Shown here: positions 51,361-61,242 of the stretch, one piece after another | Position numbering within the stretch: position 1 is the stretch's first letter | Layout of the letters: each line of letters begins with the position of its first letter | Origin: Chondrosia reniformis | Taxonomy: Eukaryota > Porifera > Demospongiae > Chondrillida > Chondrillidae | Direction of reading: 5' to 3' | Assembly (NCBI GenBank): GCA_947172415.1 | Contig: OX359189.1 | Location: 4,292,501-4,356,500, forward strand | Length of the DNA: 64,000 bases | Position numbers and translations under genes: made by a program | Notes under the pieces: generated by a model | Told to the model about the DNA's origin: nothing | What the model saw: the letters and a program-made list of their open reading frames with translations, nothing else | The model's database searches: none

Positions 51361-51855
51361 TTATCGTCCAGGCCCCAATCCCTCAACAGATAGATGTCGC
51401 CTCAATATCCTCACAGCCGAACAGAGAACAGTTCTCTGCATCGCTCTCATCACTTCTACTGCACTTTTTGACAGCTTAGGAATTCCCCTAAGGTCTTCCA
51501 GGAGCGTCTCCACTGTCCCCAAAGCACCAATTATCATCGGGACTACCTTAATTCGGTAGCCCCTAAATTGTTTCCTCATATCAGCCGCCAGCTTCTGGTA
51601 CTTTTGGAACTTCTCTTGCCATCTTCCATTAATGTTGCTGTCAGTAGGAACTGACATTTCAATAATATAGATGAACTTACATAGCCGATCCTCAACCACT
51701 AAGGCTGGCCTTCTTTCTGTCATCTCTTTATCTGTTGGGATGCTAGGATCCCACAAGATTTTGACAGACCTATTCTCATAGACTGGTTTTGCTTCTAGTT
51801 TGTACCAGGGCTCTTCCTGCTTGAATCCATATTCTTTCAACAATCTCCACAACAC
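51361..51855 (-). pseudogene. R4-like restriction-like endonuclease domain, catalytic Asp lost
   Basis: Frame with TERRPALVVEDRLC, FIYIIEMSVPTDSN and KFQKYQKLAADMRKQFRGY. The corresponding segment of copy 1 reads RRPDLVVED, so the catalytic Asp of the PD motif has become Ala through GAC to GCC. The nuclease would normally nick the target DNA to prime reverse transcription; this copy should be inactive in that step even apart from the frameshifts. Confidence 0.8.
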
Positions 51856-51897
51856 TATCAGTATTGCCCGGTCATGTCTCTCTTTGTAGAGAGAAAA

Positions 51898-52086
51898 TCA
51901 CTTGGGCTCACACATGTTTAGTATGTGTCTGACCGTTTCCATAGCCTTGCCACATTCTCCGCACATTAGGAGGCTAGAATTCCTCAGAATCCTATTTCGG
52001 TACCACCCAGTGTGCAGCACATCACCTTTGGCTCCGAGAATCAGAGCCCCAGTTTGAGGTCTTAGTCTCCCCTCAGAAAGCCACAC
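51898..52086 (-). pseudogene. R4-like CCHC knuckle fragment
   Basis: Contains CGECGKAMETVRHILNMC (C-x2-C-x8-H-x4-C), the zinc knuckle immediately upstream of the endonuclease in this LINE group. A stop just after EPK separates it from the endonuclease frame; copy 1 reads through here, so the stop is a decay event. Confidence 0.78.
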
Positions 52087-52160
52087 ATAAGACTCCCTAT
52101 GTGACTTGTCTAAGGTATGAGCCCTGGTGAGACCTTTCGGCTAGGTTACTTTTTAATCTT

Positions 52161-52421
52161 TCAGTCTGAGCCTCCCGGAGCTAACGTGCCACTCTCCTCC
52201 ATTCTCTTCTCACTATTTTGTGAGGGATCTGTCTTTAGCCACATTTCCGGTTCTAGTTCTAGTCCGTTGCTTCCAAGTATCAATCTGGCTTCTTTCAAGA
52301 CAGTCCTCCTCTGCTTTGAGCACTCCAGCCAATTTTGGTGTTTAACCACAACAGCTGTGAGTGGATCATTGGCAGTATGGAGGTATCTTGCCAGATTCAC
52401 AACAGCCCTGTCGTGATCCAA
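52161..52421 (-). pseudogene. R4-like post-polymerase linker fragment
   Basis: Contains LARYLHTANDPLTAVVVKHQ and LEPEMWLKTDPSQNS. The latter is also in copy 1 at 20058-20264. It lies between the polymerase thumb and the CCHC knuckle. No catalytic motif. Confidence 0.65.
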
Positions 52422-52745
52422 AGGAAAACTACAGAGCCTCTACCACCTTGAGAGCGAGGCAAGTTCACTCTCTCAATGGCAGAGTTATAGTGATGACACT
52501 GGTACTTTCTCATGATCTTTCTCACCATTCGGTCCAGTTTTGGAAGCTCACCTTGTGTCCACCGCAAAACTGGGTTAGAGTTATCTCAATAGAGAGGCAC
52601 ACAACATGTTAGAGGCTTCTGCAGCATTCTTGCCATTGAGGTGAGAGCCCCACACTTTGTGGAGTCTCCTCCTCAATTCATTGATCAAGCAAGCTTTGGC
52701 TTTGCTGTCATCTACCTCAAACAGTTGTTCTAGCCCTAGGTACTT

Positions 52746-53100
52746 CTAAGTAGTACCTTTTTCAAGGCTCCTTATGGATTCTTCACTGCGTTCAGGGTTG
52801 TCTGGGCCAGCCAGAACTTTCCCTTTTCGCATGTGAGCTGTTCCACACTTTCTCACTCCAAACCTCATGCCAATGGCATTTGAGGTTTTCTCCACACATT
52901 CCATGGCTTTCCTGAGTGTATCAGGCCCTCCAGCATATATCTTAAGGTCATCCATGTACAACAAGTGTGACATGGTGTTCCTTTCCCCATTATGCCAGAG
53001 GGTATATCCCTTGATTCTGTTAACAACTTGGGATATGTGAGCTATGGCCAGACAAAAGAGGAGTGGCGATAAGGAGCCTCCTTGGAAGAGTCCCTGTTAT
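52746..53100 (-). pseudogene. R4-like reverse transcriptase palm, YMDD part
   Basis: The minus strand from about 53100 downward reads LFQGGSLSPLLFCLA (motif B) and then SHLLYMDDLKIYAGG (motif C with the catalytic Asp pair), followed by GMRFGVRKCGTAHM. The frame is shifted relative to the upstream palm fragment at about 53100. YMDDLK with SHLL before it is typical of R4-type polymerases. Confidence 0.8.
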
Positions 53101-53374
53101 ATTTAACAGGGGTGCTCCTAACCACCTTCCCCGCTGTCCTCAACTCAAGCACAGGAGCCCAGTGTTTGGAGAAGAGCTCTATAGACCTCCGGATCCAACC
53201 TGGGCACTTGATGGTTTTTAGCACCTTCATCACCCACTTGTGAGGGACTCTGTCATATGCCTTCTCATAATCGATCCATGCCACACTAAGTGGCTTGCCC
53301 ATAATTTTGGCATCTATACCGATTGATTGATCCAGCAATAGACAGTCCACACAGCCCCACCTCCATTTCCTCAT
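53042..53374 (-). pseudogene. R4-like reverse transcriptase palm, motif A part
   Basis: Contains GCVDCLLLDQSIGIDAKI and LSVAWIDYEKAYDRVPH, motif A with the first catalytic Asp, then a region ending in VVRSTPV where the frame is lost. Together with the YMDD fragment it would make a complete palm but for a single-base shift near 53100. Confidence 0.8.
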
Positions 53375-53945
53375 GGCTCAACGAGCCATAGGCAAAAGAT
53401 CATTAGTGTAGGTGTAAGTGAGTAATTCCAACGCAATGAATGCCTTACAGCCTTGTACATTGTGTTGAGACACGCAATAGGTCGGTAGTTGGCCGCACTT
53501 TTCAGGTCACCTTTTTGGGGATGAGTAGAGTGCGACCCCTTGTAAGCCAGTGTGGGACTGACAGATCTCCGCTCACCACCCTCTGTAGTACATCTACCAA
53601 GGCAGACTGTGCAGAGGGGAGTGCTTTCCATCAACAAGTGTGGATGCCATCCAGCCCAGGGGCTGACCCGCTTTTTGCCTTTTTCAAGGCTTTCCTCAGT
53701 TTTGTCTCATCAATGCTATCGGGACCTTCAGAGGAGGTTCCATCCACCCTCTTTTTGGTTTCCTTTAGCCATTCTTTCACCCCTGGGTCGTCTTTGTTGA
53801 CCTTACCAACAGTACCTACAATCTTTGTCCAAAAGTCTCTTACTACCTCAATTGAGGGAGCTTCATTGGAGGTTGGAACATTACCATTCATCCGGAACTT
53901 TTTTGGGTATACCAAAGGTGGTTTTGTTTCTGGAATTTCCTGCAT
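53371..53945 (-). pseudogene. R4-like reverse transcriptase fingers
   Basis: Two adjoining frames. The block 53945-53631 ends with KAKSGSAPGLDGIHTC, the entry motif of the fingers. The block 53637-53371 contains KGDLKSAANYRPIACLNTMY, the next conserved fingers motif. A frameshift separates them near 53635. Upstream lies an acidic stretch with DDPGVKEWLKETKKR of unknown role. Confidence 0.78.
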
Positions 53946-54120
53946 TCAGCCGATCTTCACTCTTGTAGGGTCCAGACCCTGAGTTTCCTCAGTGTCTGTT
54001 CCTGGGCTCTGATCAGCACATTCAGGTTTAATTAATGGAACTCCTTCCTAAGCTTTCTTCGGAATACTTTCTAGCATTTGGTCATAGGATTATTACTCTG
54101 TTGAAGCGCTCTTTCCACAT

Positions 54121-54772
54121 CTAACCAGGCAAGCAGTCTTCTAAACCTAAGCCTTTGGCCTTCCTGTCACTTTTGTGACCTCCCTGTCTCTTACTACTCT
54201 TTTCATTTTCTGATTTCCTTCCCATTGCATGGCTGCGATTCATTGGTTGTTTTTCCCCGCACAGCCATAGCAACAGTGTAGACCAGGCAGTTAAGGTGCC
54301 AGGCCGATCTAGGGCCTTCCTGCCACTCTTTCTCCACCCAATCATTGGCCTCCTGAAGCAGTGCCGCATCAATATGGTTGAACCGCACCGCCCCACAGGG
54401 TTTTCTATCAGCAAAATCTCCAGGTTTCTTTCGGAGACAGGCATCTTTTGCTTTACCTAAAAGTTGCATCAGATGATCATTGCCACTTGTCCTGGGACTG
54501 GGATGATCAGGTGTGGGAGTTTCAACAGGGCCTGTAAACAGCTCACCATTTTGTCCAGTCCCAGCCTGAACTTGGTGAGGCTCTTCCTGTCCCTGGGCTC
54601 TCACACCTTCCTCCACAGTCTCAGTTGGGGTGGCTACACTACAAGAGTCAGGTTCCTCAAGGTTTAGTCGCGAGAGACCTTGACCTCTTCGGATTCTACT
54701 AACTCTCGTAGTTAGTGCTACCTTTGTGGTTTGGCATTTTAACATTCCAAGCCTGGTATAACCGCTCGGCAT
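54121..54772 (-). pseudogene. R4-like central linker fragment
   Basis: Frames with PTETVEEGVRAQGQEEPHQV and RFNHIDAALLQEANDWVEKE. Gln/Glu/Pro-rich, with no recognised fold. Its place between DNA-binding repeats and polymerase suggests a spacer. It is overlapped by alternative frames, so a frameshift is likely near 54200-54450. Confidence 0.5.
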
Positions 54773-55346
54773 ACCCCTTTTCCATGGGCTTACTTTGTCG
54801 GTAGAGCTCCATGAGGATATTATCCCTCTGAAGGTTCCAGATCACCCCTTGGATCCTTCTCCTTCTAGAGGCACCTTGCGGTGCATCATTAACCAAATCT
54901 AAATCATGGCTACCAGTTACTTGCAGTACTCTGTCTCCCACCAAGTTCCTTTTGGCTTGGAAGGCAAGGGTTCGACCTGTCTGAGGCAAATGTGGGTATT
55001 TGCTCAGCCATTCCCGCTCTAAACGCTTCTGATAGCCACCTCTTTTGAGTTCAGATCGCTCATAGCAATCAATTAGTGCCCTAACCATTTCCTCGGTCCA
55101 GAGGGCTGGTTGGCCCGTCATGGGGACCGAAGAAAGGCTATTCCATTCAGGTACATCTACCTGTGAGGCATCAGTGGAATCACCTATTCTGGTTGACCCA
55201 GGGGTTTCTTCACCACTGGTGCACCTAGGCCACAGCCTGTCTTTGAAAATTATCATTCTCGTGACGCAACGTAACCCAGTGAAACTGTCAGATGGGGGGT
55301 TAGCCCATGCTGACAGGGAGGCTGATTTAGCCACAGGATGCCACAT
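54699..55346 (-). pseudogene. R4-like N-terminal DNA-binding region
   Basis: Contains PALWTEEMVRALIDCYERSE with GGYQKRLEREWLSKYPHL, then a similar second block WNLQRDNILMELYRQSKPME with GYAERLYQAWNVKMP. The repeated Trp-x-Glu/Arg helix pattern resembles tandem Myb-like or related helical repeats, often present at the N-terminus of LINEs with restriction-like endonucleases, where they bind the target. The Myb assignment is tentative. The frame is open for 215 codons. Confidence 0.6.
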
Positions 55347-55463
55347 GAGGGGCTAAGCACCCTGCTCCATCGGGGGATTGAACTGGACAATACCCATCCT
55401 CTTGTCAGCTCGGAACCGCAGCTTCCAATTCCCACGACCCTCCAATTCCCACGACTAACTAAC

Positions 55464-55999
55464 GACAAACAAGTACGTACAACCAGTAAATATATCTAGT
55501 TACTTGTACATACAACTTCTACATACAACTAGTACATACAACTAGTATATACACCTCGTACACACAACTAGTACATAGAAGTAGTACATACAACCAGTAG
55601 ATATATCTAGCTACTAGTACATACAACTAGTACATACAACTATTACATTCAACTAGTACATAGAGCTAGTATATACAACTGGTACATACAACTAGTATAT
55701 AAAGCTAGTACATATAACAAGTACATACATCAATTTAACACGACTAGTACAAAAAACTAACTCATAGAACTAGTACATACAATTATTACATACAACTAGT
55801 ACATACAACAATTACACAAAACTAGTGCATACAACTAGTCAATTTAACTACATAAAATTAGTACATACAACTAGTACATATGCCTACTACATAAAACAAG
55901 TATATACATATAACTAGTACATACAGTTACTAACTAGAACATATATACAACTAGTAAATACAACTAGTACATACAGTTAATACATAAAACTAGTACAAA
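55464..55999 (+). repeat. 13-bp satellite block
   Basis: Satellite in the usual orientation. Its first 400 bp closely repeat the stretch at about 50570-50960 just before the R4-like insertion (shared TATACACCTCGTACACACAA and CATCAATTTAACACGACTAG), so these are two copies of one higher-order unit on either side of the element. Confidence 0.88.
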
Positions 56000-56380
56000 C
56001 AAGTATTTTGAGTTTAAAAACTCGTAGGGCTGCCGCACCCCAAATTAACCCGAACTACTTGGCTGCATCGTTGGGATTTAATATATTTATTCGTAATACT
56101 AACGATTGGGGACCTTTAAGTGTCCGGAACTTTATAAATAACGATGAAAAAAACTTCGTTAACTAAAGCTTCCTGGACGCCGCCATTTGCAAAAACGATG
56201 TATTGACGTATAAATTAAGTGTTACAGTAGTTACGTATTAACTCGTATTATAAATATATCGACGTATAAAATAAGTGTTATAATAGTTGCGTATCAACTC
56301 GTATTATATATATATCTTTCCGTAACATGAAGCCATACAACATAATCGGCAAATGAAAACAATATAAGGGGCTGCCTCTG
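56000..56380 (+). other. Structured non-satellite island, copy 3 (longer)
   Basis: Diverged copy of the islands at 6005 and 12681, extended by about 170 bp. The first hairpin is weakened (TTGAGTTT against AAACTCG) and the second is reduced to GGGC/GC. The extra part contains a 56-bp tandem pair and ends with ATAAGGGGCTGCCTCTG. This copy is probably closer to the full element, with the two others truncated after GTATTG. Function unknown. Confidence 0.65.
56205..56316 (+). repeat. 56-bp tandem pair
   Basis: Two head-to-tail units, 56205-56260 and 56261-56316, both starting GACGTATAAA and carrying AACTCGTATTATA. They are unrelated to the 13-bp satellite. Confidence 0.8.
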
Positions 56381-58308
56381 ACTAATACAAACAACTAGTA
56401 CATACAACTACTTACTAGTACCTACAACTAGTAAAAACAACTACTACATATACCTAGAACATATAACAATTACACACAACTAGTACATATAACTATTCAC
56501 ATACAACTAGTACATACAACAATTACACACAACTAGTACATACAGCCAGTACCTACAACTAGTACATATAATTAGTACATACAACAATTACGCACAACTA
56601 GTACATACAACTAGTACATACAACTACTCACTAATACCTACAACTAGTAAAAACAACTACTACATATAATTAGTATATACAACAATTACGCACAACTGGT
56701 ACATACAACTAGTACAAATAACTAAATACAACTAGCACATTCAACTAGTACATACACCAAGTGTGTACAACTAGTACATACAACAGTTACACACACCTAG
56801 TACATACAGCTAGTTCATATAACTAGTACATACAACAATTACGCACAATTTGTACATTCAACAAGTACATATAACTAAATGCAACTAGTACATACAACTA
56901 GTACATGCAATTAGTAAATAAAGACTGTTACTAGTACAAACATTTAGTACATTCAACTAGTACATACAACGAGTACATGCAACTACTTACTAGTACATAC
57001 AACTAGTACACACAATTAGTACTTACAACTGGCATGTATAACTAGTACATACAACTAGTTTCTACTACATAAAACTAGTACATACATCTGGGAACTACAA
57101 TTAGTAAATATAACTAGTACATACAACAATTACACACAATTAGTACATACAATTAGTACATATTACTAGTTCATACAACTAGTATATACAACTAATGTCT
57201 GGTACATACAACTAGTACATACAATTAGTACTTACAACTAGTACAATCAGCTAGTACATAAATCTACTTATTTGTACATAAAACTTGTACATACAACTAG
57301 TACATGCAACTACTTACTAGTACATACAACTAGTATATACAATTAGTGCAAAAAACTAGTACATATAACCAGTACATACAACTACTGACTAGTACACTCA
57401 ACCAGTACATACAATTTGTGCATTCAACTAGTACATATAACTAGAACATACAACAATTACACACGCCTAGTCCATAAAATTAGTACATACAACTAGTACA
57501 TACAACTAGTACATATACCTAGTACATATAACTAGTACATACAACTAGTACATACAATTAGTGCCTACAACTAGTACATATAACTAGTACATACAGCTAG
57601 TACATACAACTAGTTACTAGTATATACAACTAGTACCTACAAGTAGCACATATAACCAGCAAGAACATGCAAGAAGTTAACAGTATATACAACTAGTACC
57701 TACAATTAGTACATACAACTAGTACCTACAAATAGTACATACAACTAGTACATATAACTAGACAATACAAAAAATACACAACTAGTATATACAACTAGTA
57801 CAAAGAAGTAGTACATACAACTACTTACTATTACATACAACTATTACAACAACTAGTAACTGCTACTAGTATATATAACTAGTACATACAACTAGTATGC
57901 ACATCTAGTCACTAGGTCATTCAACTAGTACATAAAACTAAAACTAGAAAATATATACAGCTAGTACATAGCACTAGTACATTCAACATGTACATACAAC
58001 TAGTACATACAACTAGTACATGCAACTAGTACATACAACTAGTACAAACATCTAGTTACTGGTGCATACAACTGGTAAATAAAACTAGTACATGTAACTA
58101 TTACATACAATAACTAACTAGAACATATATATAACTAGTACTTGCAACTAGTACATACAACAAGTACATAAACCTAGTACATTTAACCAGTCCATACAAC
58201 TAGTACTCACAGGTAGTACACACAACTAGTGCATATAATAGTACATACTACAATTACACAAAACTAGTACATCCACCTAGTACATATAACTAGTACATAC
58301 AACTAGTA
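56381..58308 (+). repeat. 13-bp satellite block (last)
   Basis: Satellite in the usual orientation, with frequent AACAATTACACACAACTAG and AACAATTACGCACAAC markers. It ends at the AATTTTTAATTTTTAATTT tail of LINE-A; no satellite is seen after this point. Confidence 0.9.
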
Positions 58309-58432
58309 ATTTTTAATTTTTAATTTATTAAATGATTTAGAAAAAACTGAATTACAGCAAGTATTATAAACAATAATGAAATGATGACATGGTAAATAAC
58401 TTGAAATACGTTTGTCAATAGTACAGATTGTT

Positions 58433-58800
58433 TTATATGTGTCTGTTTTTAACTTGCATCCAGATCATGGTCTTTGAATATAACTGTGCCTGCTTGTCTG
58501 TCAGGAAGGATGCTAATCTCTTGTATGTGACTGTTGTTGCTGTGCCCATCCCACCCCTGGCAGAGAAGACTAGTAGGGTGAATGAGCCATGTTCCACTTC
58601 GAGGATCCTCCTTTCATAGCAGCGCCTCTTCTCTCTTTCATGTCTCCTGTATACTGACTCCATGGTGGACTTAAAGGTATTTGGTGCGTAAGGGTTGAAG
58701 ACCCTTATGTCAAAAATTGCACCCTGGTGCTTGTCCCCCCAGAAGCCCTGTGCACGCACGTCCAGTCTCGCCCCATCCTCGGTGTTCGCAGTTCTGTGCT
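58433..58800 (-). pseudogene. LINE-A restriction-like endonuclease domain
   Basis: The minus strand from about 58780 reads GARLDVRAQGFWGDKHQGA followed by FDIRVFNPYA, a D...D-x-R pattern like the PD-(D/E)XK core. Then come YRRHEREKRRCYERRILEVE and TATTVTYKRLASFLTDK. I infer a restriction-like endonuclease from this pattern and from its place after the CCHC knuckle. The link to the knuckle frame is broken near 58800. Confidence 0.6.
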
Positions 58801-58810
58801 GGAATTGTTC

Positions 58811-58996
58811 TCATAAAAGTGTTTGGAGATCCGGTTCCCCAGCAACATTGTGGCAGACCTCTGCAAGGAGGTTAGCAGTGATGTCTCTCACGTCGTTATG
58901 CCTGAGTGAAGGAAATCCACCATGTGCACAGCTCAAAGCATGCTCCACCATGAAATGCTTCCCACAGACACAATTACCTGGTGGGTCAGTTTCCAT
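58811..58996 (-). pseudogene. LINE-A CCHC knuckle
   Basis: Contains GNCVCGKHFMVEHALSC and SLRHNDVRDITANLLAEVCH: a C-x-C-x6-H-x3-C cluster and a downstream helix, in the same relative position as the R4-like knuckle. The spacing is shorter than the usual C-x2-C, so it is a variant knuckle or a decayed one. Confidence 0.62.
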
Positions 58997-59676
58997 CCAT
59001 AGCGTAGGCTAAGTGCATCCTGGAATGTACCTTTGTGTAGGTTGAACCCATGTTCAGTTAGGGGTAGCACTCCTAGCCAGCTAGATGCACCCTTCTCACG
59101 GCCACAATCCATAGACTTCTGCAGATCAGTGGAAAGGTTCTTGCGCAGTAAGGCGGCCTCAGCATTCTGTTTTCGGCATTGCTGAGCCTTGACTTTTTTG
59201 TCCTTGGTTTGCTCAATCTCTACCCTTGAAGGATAGGTTTGGTGTTGTTGAAGAATGTGCGCCGTCAGTGATCCTGTTATCTGTTGCGAACTGTCAAACA
59301 TGAAGTTTGCGGACTTGGTGGGGTTGGGAATACCAAGGCTACCCAGTCTATTGGGAAGTGCTAACAGGTCTCTCTCTTGTTCCGTGAAGGCACTTCTACC
59401 TGTGAGAGCTGGTAAGCATTTGTAGCGAATGGCATTCTCAAGAGGCTGAATGAGGTCACTGATGTTGGGGATCGTTCTGGACAAGTGTGTCCACTTACTG
59501 GAGAGGCCATGTGTCATAGCAGCGTATGCTGCATGCGGCTGGCTTCTGGTAATAACTGCCAACCGCTCCACTTCTCTTACCCACTCCTGAACCTTGCCCG
59601 TCACATATGTCTCCACAAAGGTCTGAGACCCCAGTGCAGCCCCTAGATGTCTCTGCCCTTCTCTGGTAATCTGCAC
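58933..59676 (-). pseudogene. LINE-A thumb/linker
   Basis: 247-codon open frame with QITREGQRHLGAALGSQTFV, LGSLGIPNPTKSANFMF and a Lys/Gln-rich coiled-coil-like stretch EQTKDKKVKAQQCRKQN. It corresponds to the part of LINE-A partly preserved in copy 1 at 15801-16240 and reaches further. No catalytic residue; presumed RNA/DNA-binding segment between polymerase and endonuclease. Confidence 0.68.
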
Positions 59677-59865
59677 ATCAGTACCTTGAAACAGTTCAGC
59701 AGCCCGGGCTGTATGTTCCTCCTTGACAAAGAGCCATGACTTTGAGGCATTCGCATGATAACCGAAGTCTGGTCAAATCTCCTCCTTTATCCCACCAATG
59801 TTTAAGCTGATGGAGTTGGCCACTGGCAGAGGCATCATCAGCGAACCAGTCTTGCTTTGCCTGAC

Positions 59866-60663
59866 TCAACTTGTCCAGTTTGTGGATGAGAGTATAGTGG
59901 CAATGACATACATTGCTATTGCCAGGGGATCACCCTGAGTCATACCCTCTCTGGAGTAAATAACTTCTCCGTCAACAAACAGCTGGGCATCAGCACGGTA
60001 TATATTCACTTTTGCAAGGGCAATTGATGGGCAAAGACGCAAGATGTTCTGAAGGGCAACTTGTCTGTTCAGGGAGTTGAAGGCGTTCATTGCATCTACC
60101 AGCAGTACTGCCTCGATGTTGGCATCTTGGACTTTTGGGGCTGCAGCAGCCAACACTGCTTTGCTGATAATCCTTCTGACCACTTCACCCATCCCTACTG
60201 GTCTAATCCCAGGACATTTGTCTAGGGCCACTTGTCTACAGGCAGTGAAGGCATCCAGGCCGGTGGGATCCACAAATTGCTGGCAGATGTGACGTACTAC
60301 CATAGCCATTGCTTCATGCAGGTCCGCCGACTCCTTTCTAATTGATGACAGAAGGCGCCTCCCACCAGCAGCATCCATTCCTGATGGCCCTGCAGCCCCG
60401 TTTATTCTTAGGGCAATATGATGTATTAGAGGGCCATTGATCTGTTCATATAGGATAGGATGGGGAGTCTTGGTGGAATATTCTTCATTTATAACTACAG
60501 ACATCTTGAGGGTTTGTGCTTCCGGATGCTTTTCCATCAATACCTCCCAAACAGTCCTACTTTCACCAGCACCACCTGGGACACAACTGTCTAGGCTCAG
60601 TCTCCCTCCTTTGCTGTGATCGCTCAGAAGTTGAATGGCCGCTCGAACATTGCCCATGAACAT
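59866..60663 (-). pseudogene. LINE-A reverse transcriptase
   Basis: 265-codon frame with GPSGMDAAGGRRLLSSIRK, CPGIRPVGMGEVVRRIISK, VLLVDAMNAFNSLNRQ (motif A Asp) and MTQGDPLAIAMYVIAT (motif B). The frame is lost just after, near 59892, through a one-base deletion relative to copy 1. The DNA beyond still encodes WFADDASA in another frame, so the catalytic Asp pair persists. This is otherwise the better of the two polymerase copies. Confidence 0.82.
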
Positions 60664-60939
60664 GAGATTGGCAAAGGAACGTGCTACCTGGGCGTTGAAA
60701 CTTTCTCTGGAGAGGGAGTTGGTTCTGGAAGAAGGGCATCAATATCTCCCTGTTTCCGCGATGTCAGCCTGCGCTATAGGCCTATAGGATGCTCCTTTGT
60801 TTTGGCAGATCTATGTGGCTTCTGAAGTAGTAAGGCAGTCATTGTCATCACACACTTAAGGGCAATTTGTTCCAGCGGAGAATTCTGGGTATAGGCATGG
60901 TATAGGTGACCAATTTCTGAAACGAAAGCTTTACCCACC

Positions 60940-60943
60940 TTAA
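60940..60943. repeat. TTAA target-site duplication, left
   Basis: TTAA directly before the CCCTTT end of the piggyBac. It matches TTAA at 63745-63748; the empty site in LINE-A copy 1 reads TCAC, consistent with a diverged single TTAA. Confidence 0.88.
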
Positions 60944-60953
60944 CCCTTTAATG

Positions 60954-61022
60954 ACCGTTGACGATATACATCGTCATGATAATTATATGCACGCAATAAC
61001 CGTTGACGATATACATCGTCAT
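60954..61022. repeat. Subterminal palindromic direct repeats of piggyBac
   Basis: Two 24-bp direct copies, 60954-60977 and 60999-61022, 45 bp apart. Each contains the inverted repeat TGACGAT-ATAC-ATCGTCA. Paired subterminal sites are likely transposase-binding sites, by analogy with other piggyBac elements. Confidence 0.8.
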
Positions 61023-61242
61023 AGATAGACGGCAGGCTTTCCCGGCGAATTATTAGTATATGCGCCACCAAAGCAAACTCTAGCAGGTGCTAAGTGGTTG
61101 TCAGACAGTTGCACTTTACGATTAGTGCACACAGGTGACAGGAACCTTCCCTCCGTGGCGAAAAAAGCCTTCGAATTAGCCGCATACCTACCGTGTAAGT
61201 TGTAAAGTATTACAACACTAATAGTATAATTAATTATAATAA

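Larger units (their letters stand above)
51103..55463 (-). mobile_element. R4-like LINE, nearly full length but frameshifted (copy 2)
   Basis: 4.36-kb minus-strand element. From 55463 downward: N-terminal DNA-binding repeats, a low-complexity linker, reverse transcriptase, linker, CCHC knuckle, restriction-like endonuclease, and a 3' end identical to that of copy 1 at 19032. This domain order (single ORF, endonuclease after the polymerase, CCHC just before it) is that of the R4/Dong, NeSL and R2 families. At least one frameshift and several stops break the ORF, so it cannot move by itself. The 5' end has a local repeat of CCAATTCCCACGAC. Confidence 0.85.
58309..60943 (-). mobile_element. LINE-A copy 2, 3' part (split by piggyBac)
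   Basis: Minus-strand LINE; its 3' end is an AT-rich tail with repeated ATTAAAA at 58309-58335. It contains reverse transcriptase, linker, CCHC knuckle and endonuclease. It is continuous with 63745-64000 once the piggyBac at 60944-63744 and one TTAA are removed, as shown by comparison with copy 1 near 17490. It is frameshifted (for example a missing base near 59892 relative to copy 1), so it is inactive. Confidence 0.87.

Noticed and set aside
53440-53982. 180-codon plus-strand frame in the R4-like element
   Set aside because: Antisense of the reverse transcriptase fingers region; no recognisable domain in that frame.
1-58308. CRISPR array
   Set aside because: The repeats are contiguous 13-mers with no unique spacers and the DNA is eukaryotic.
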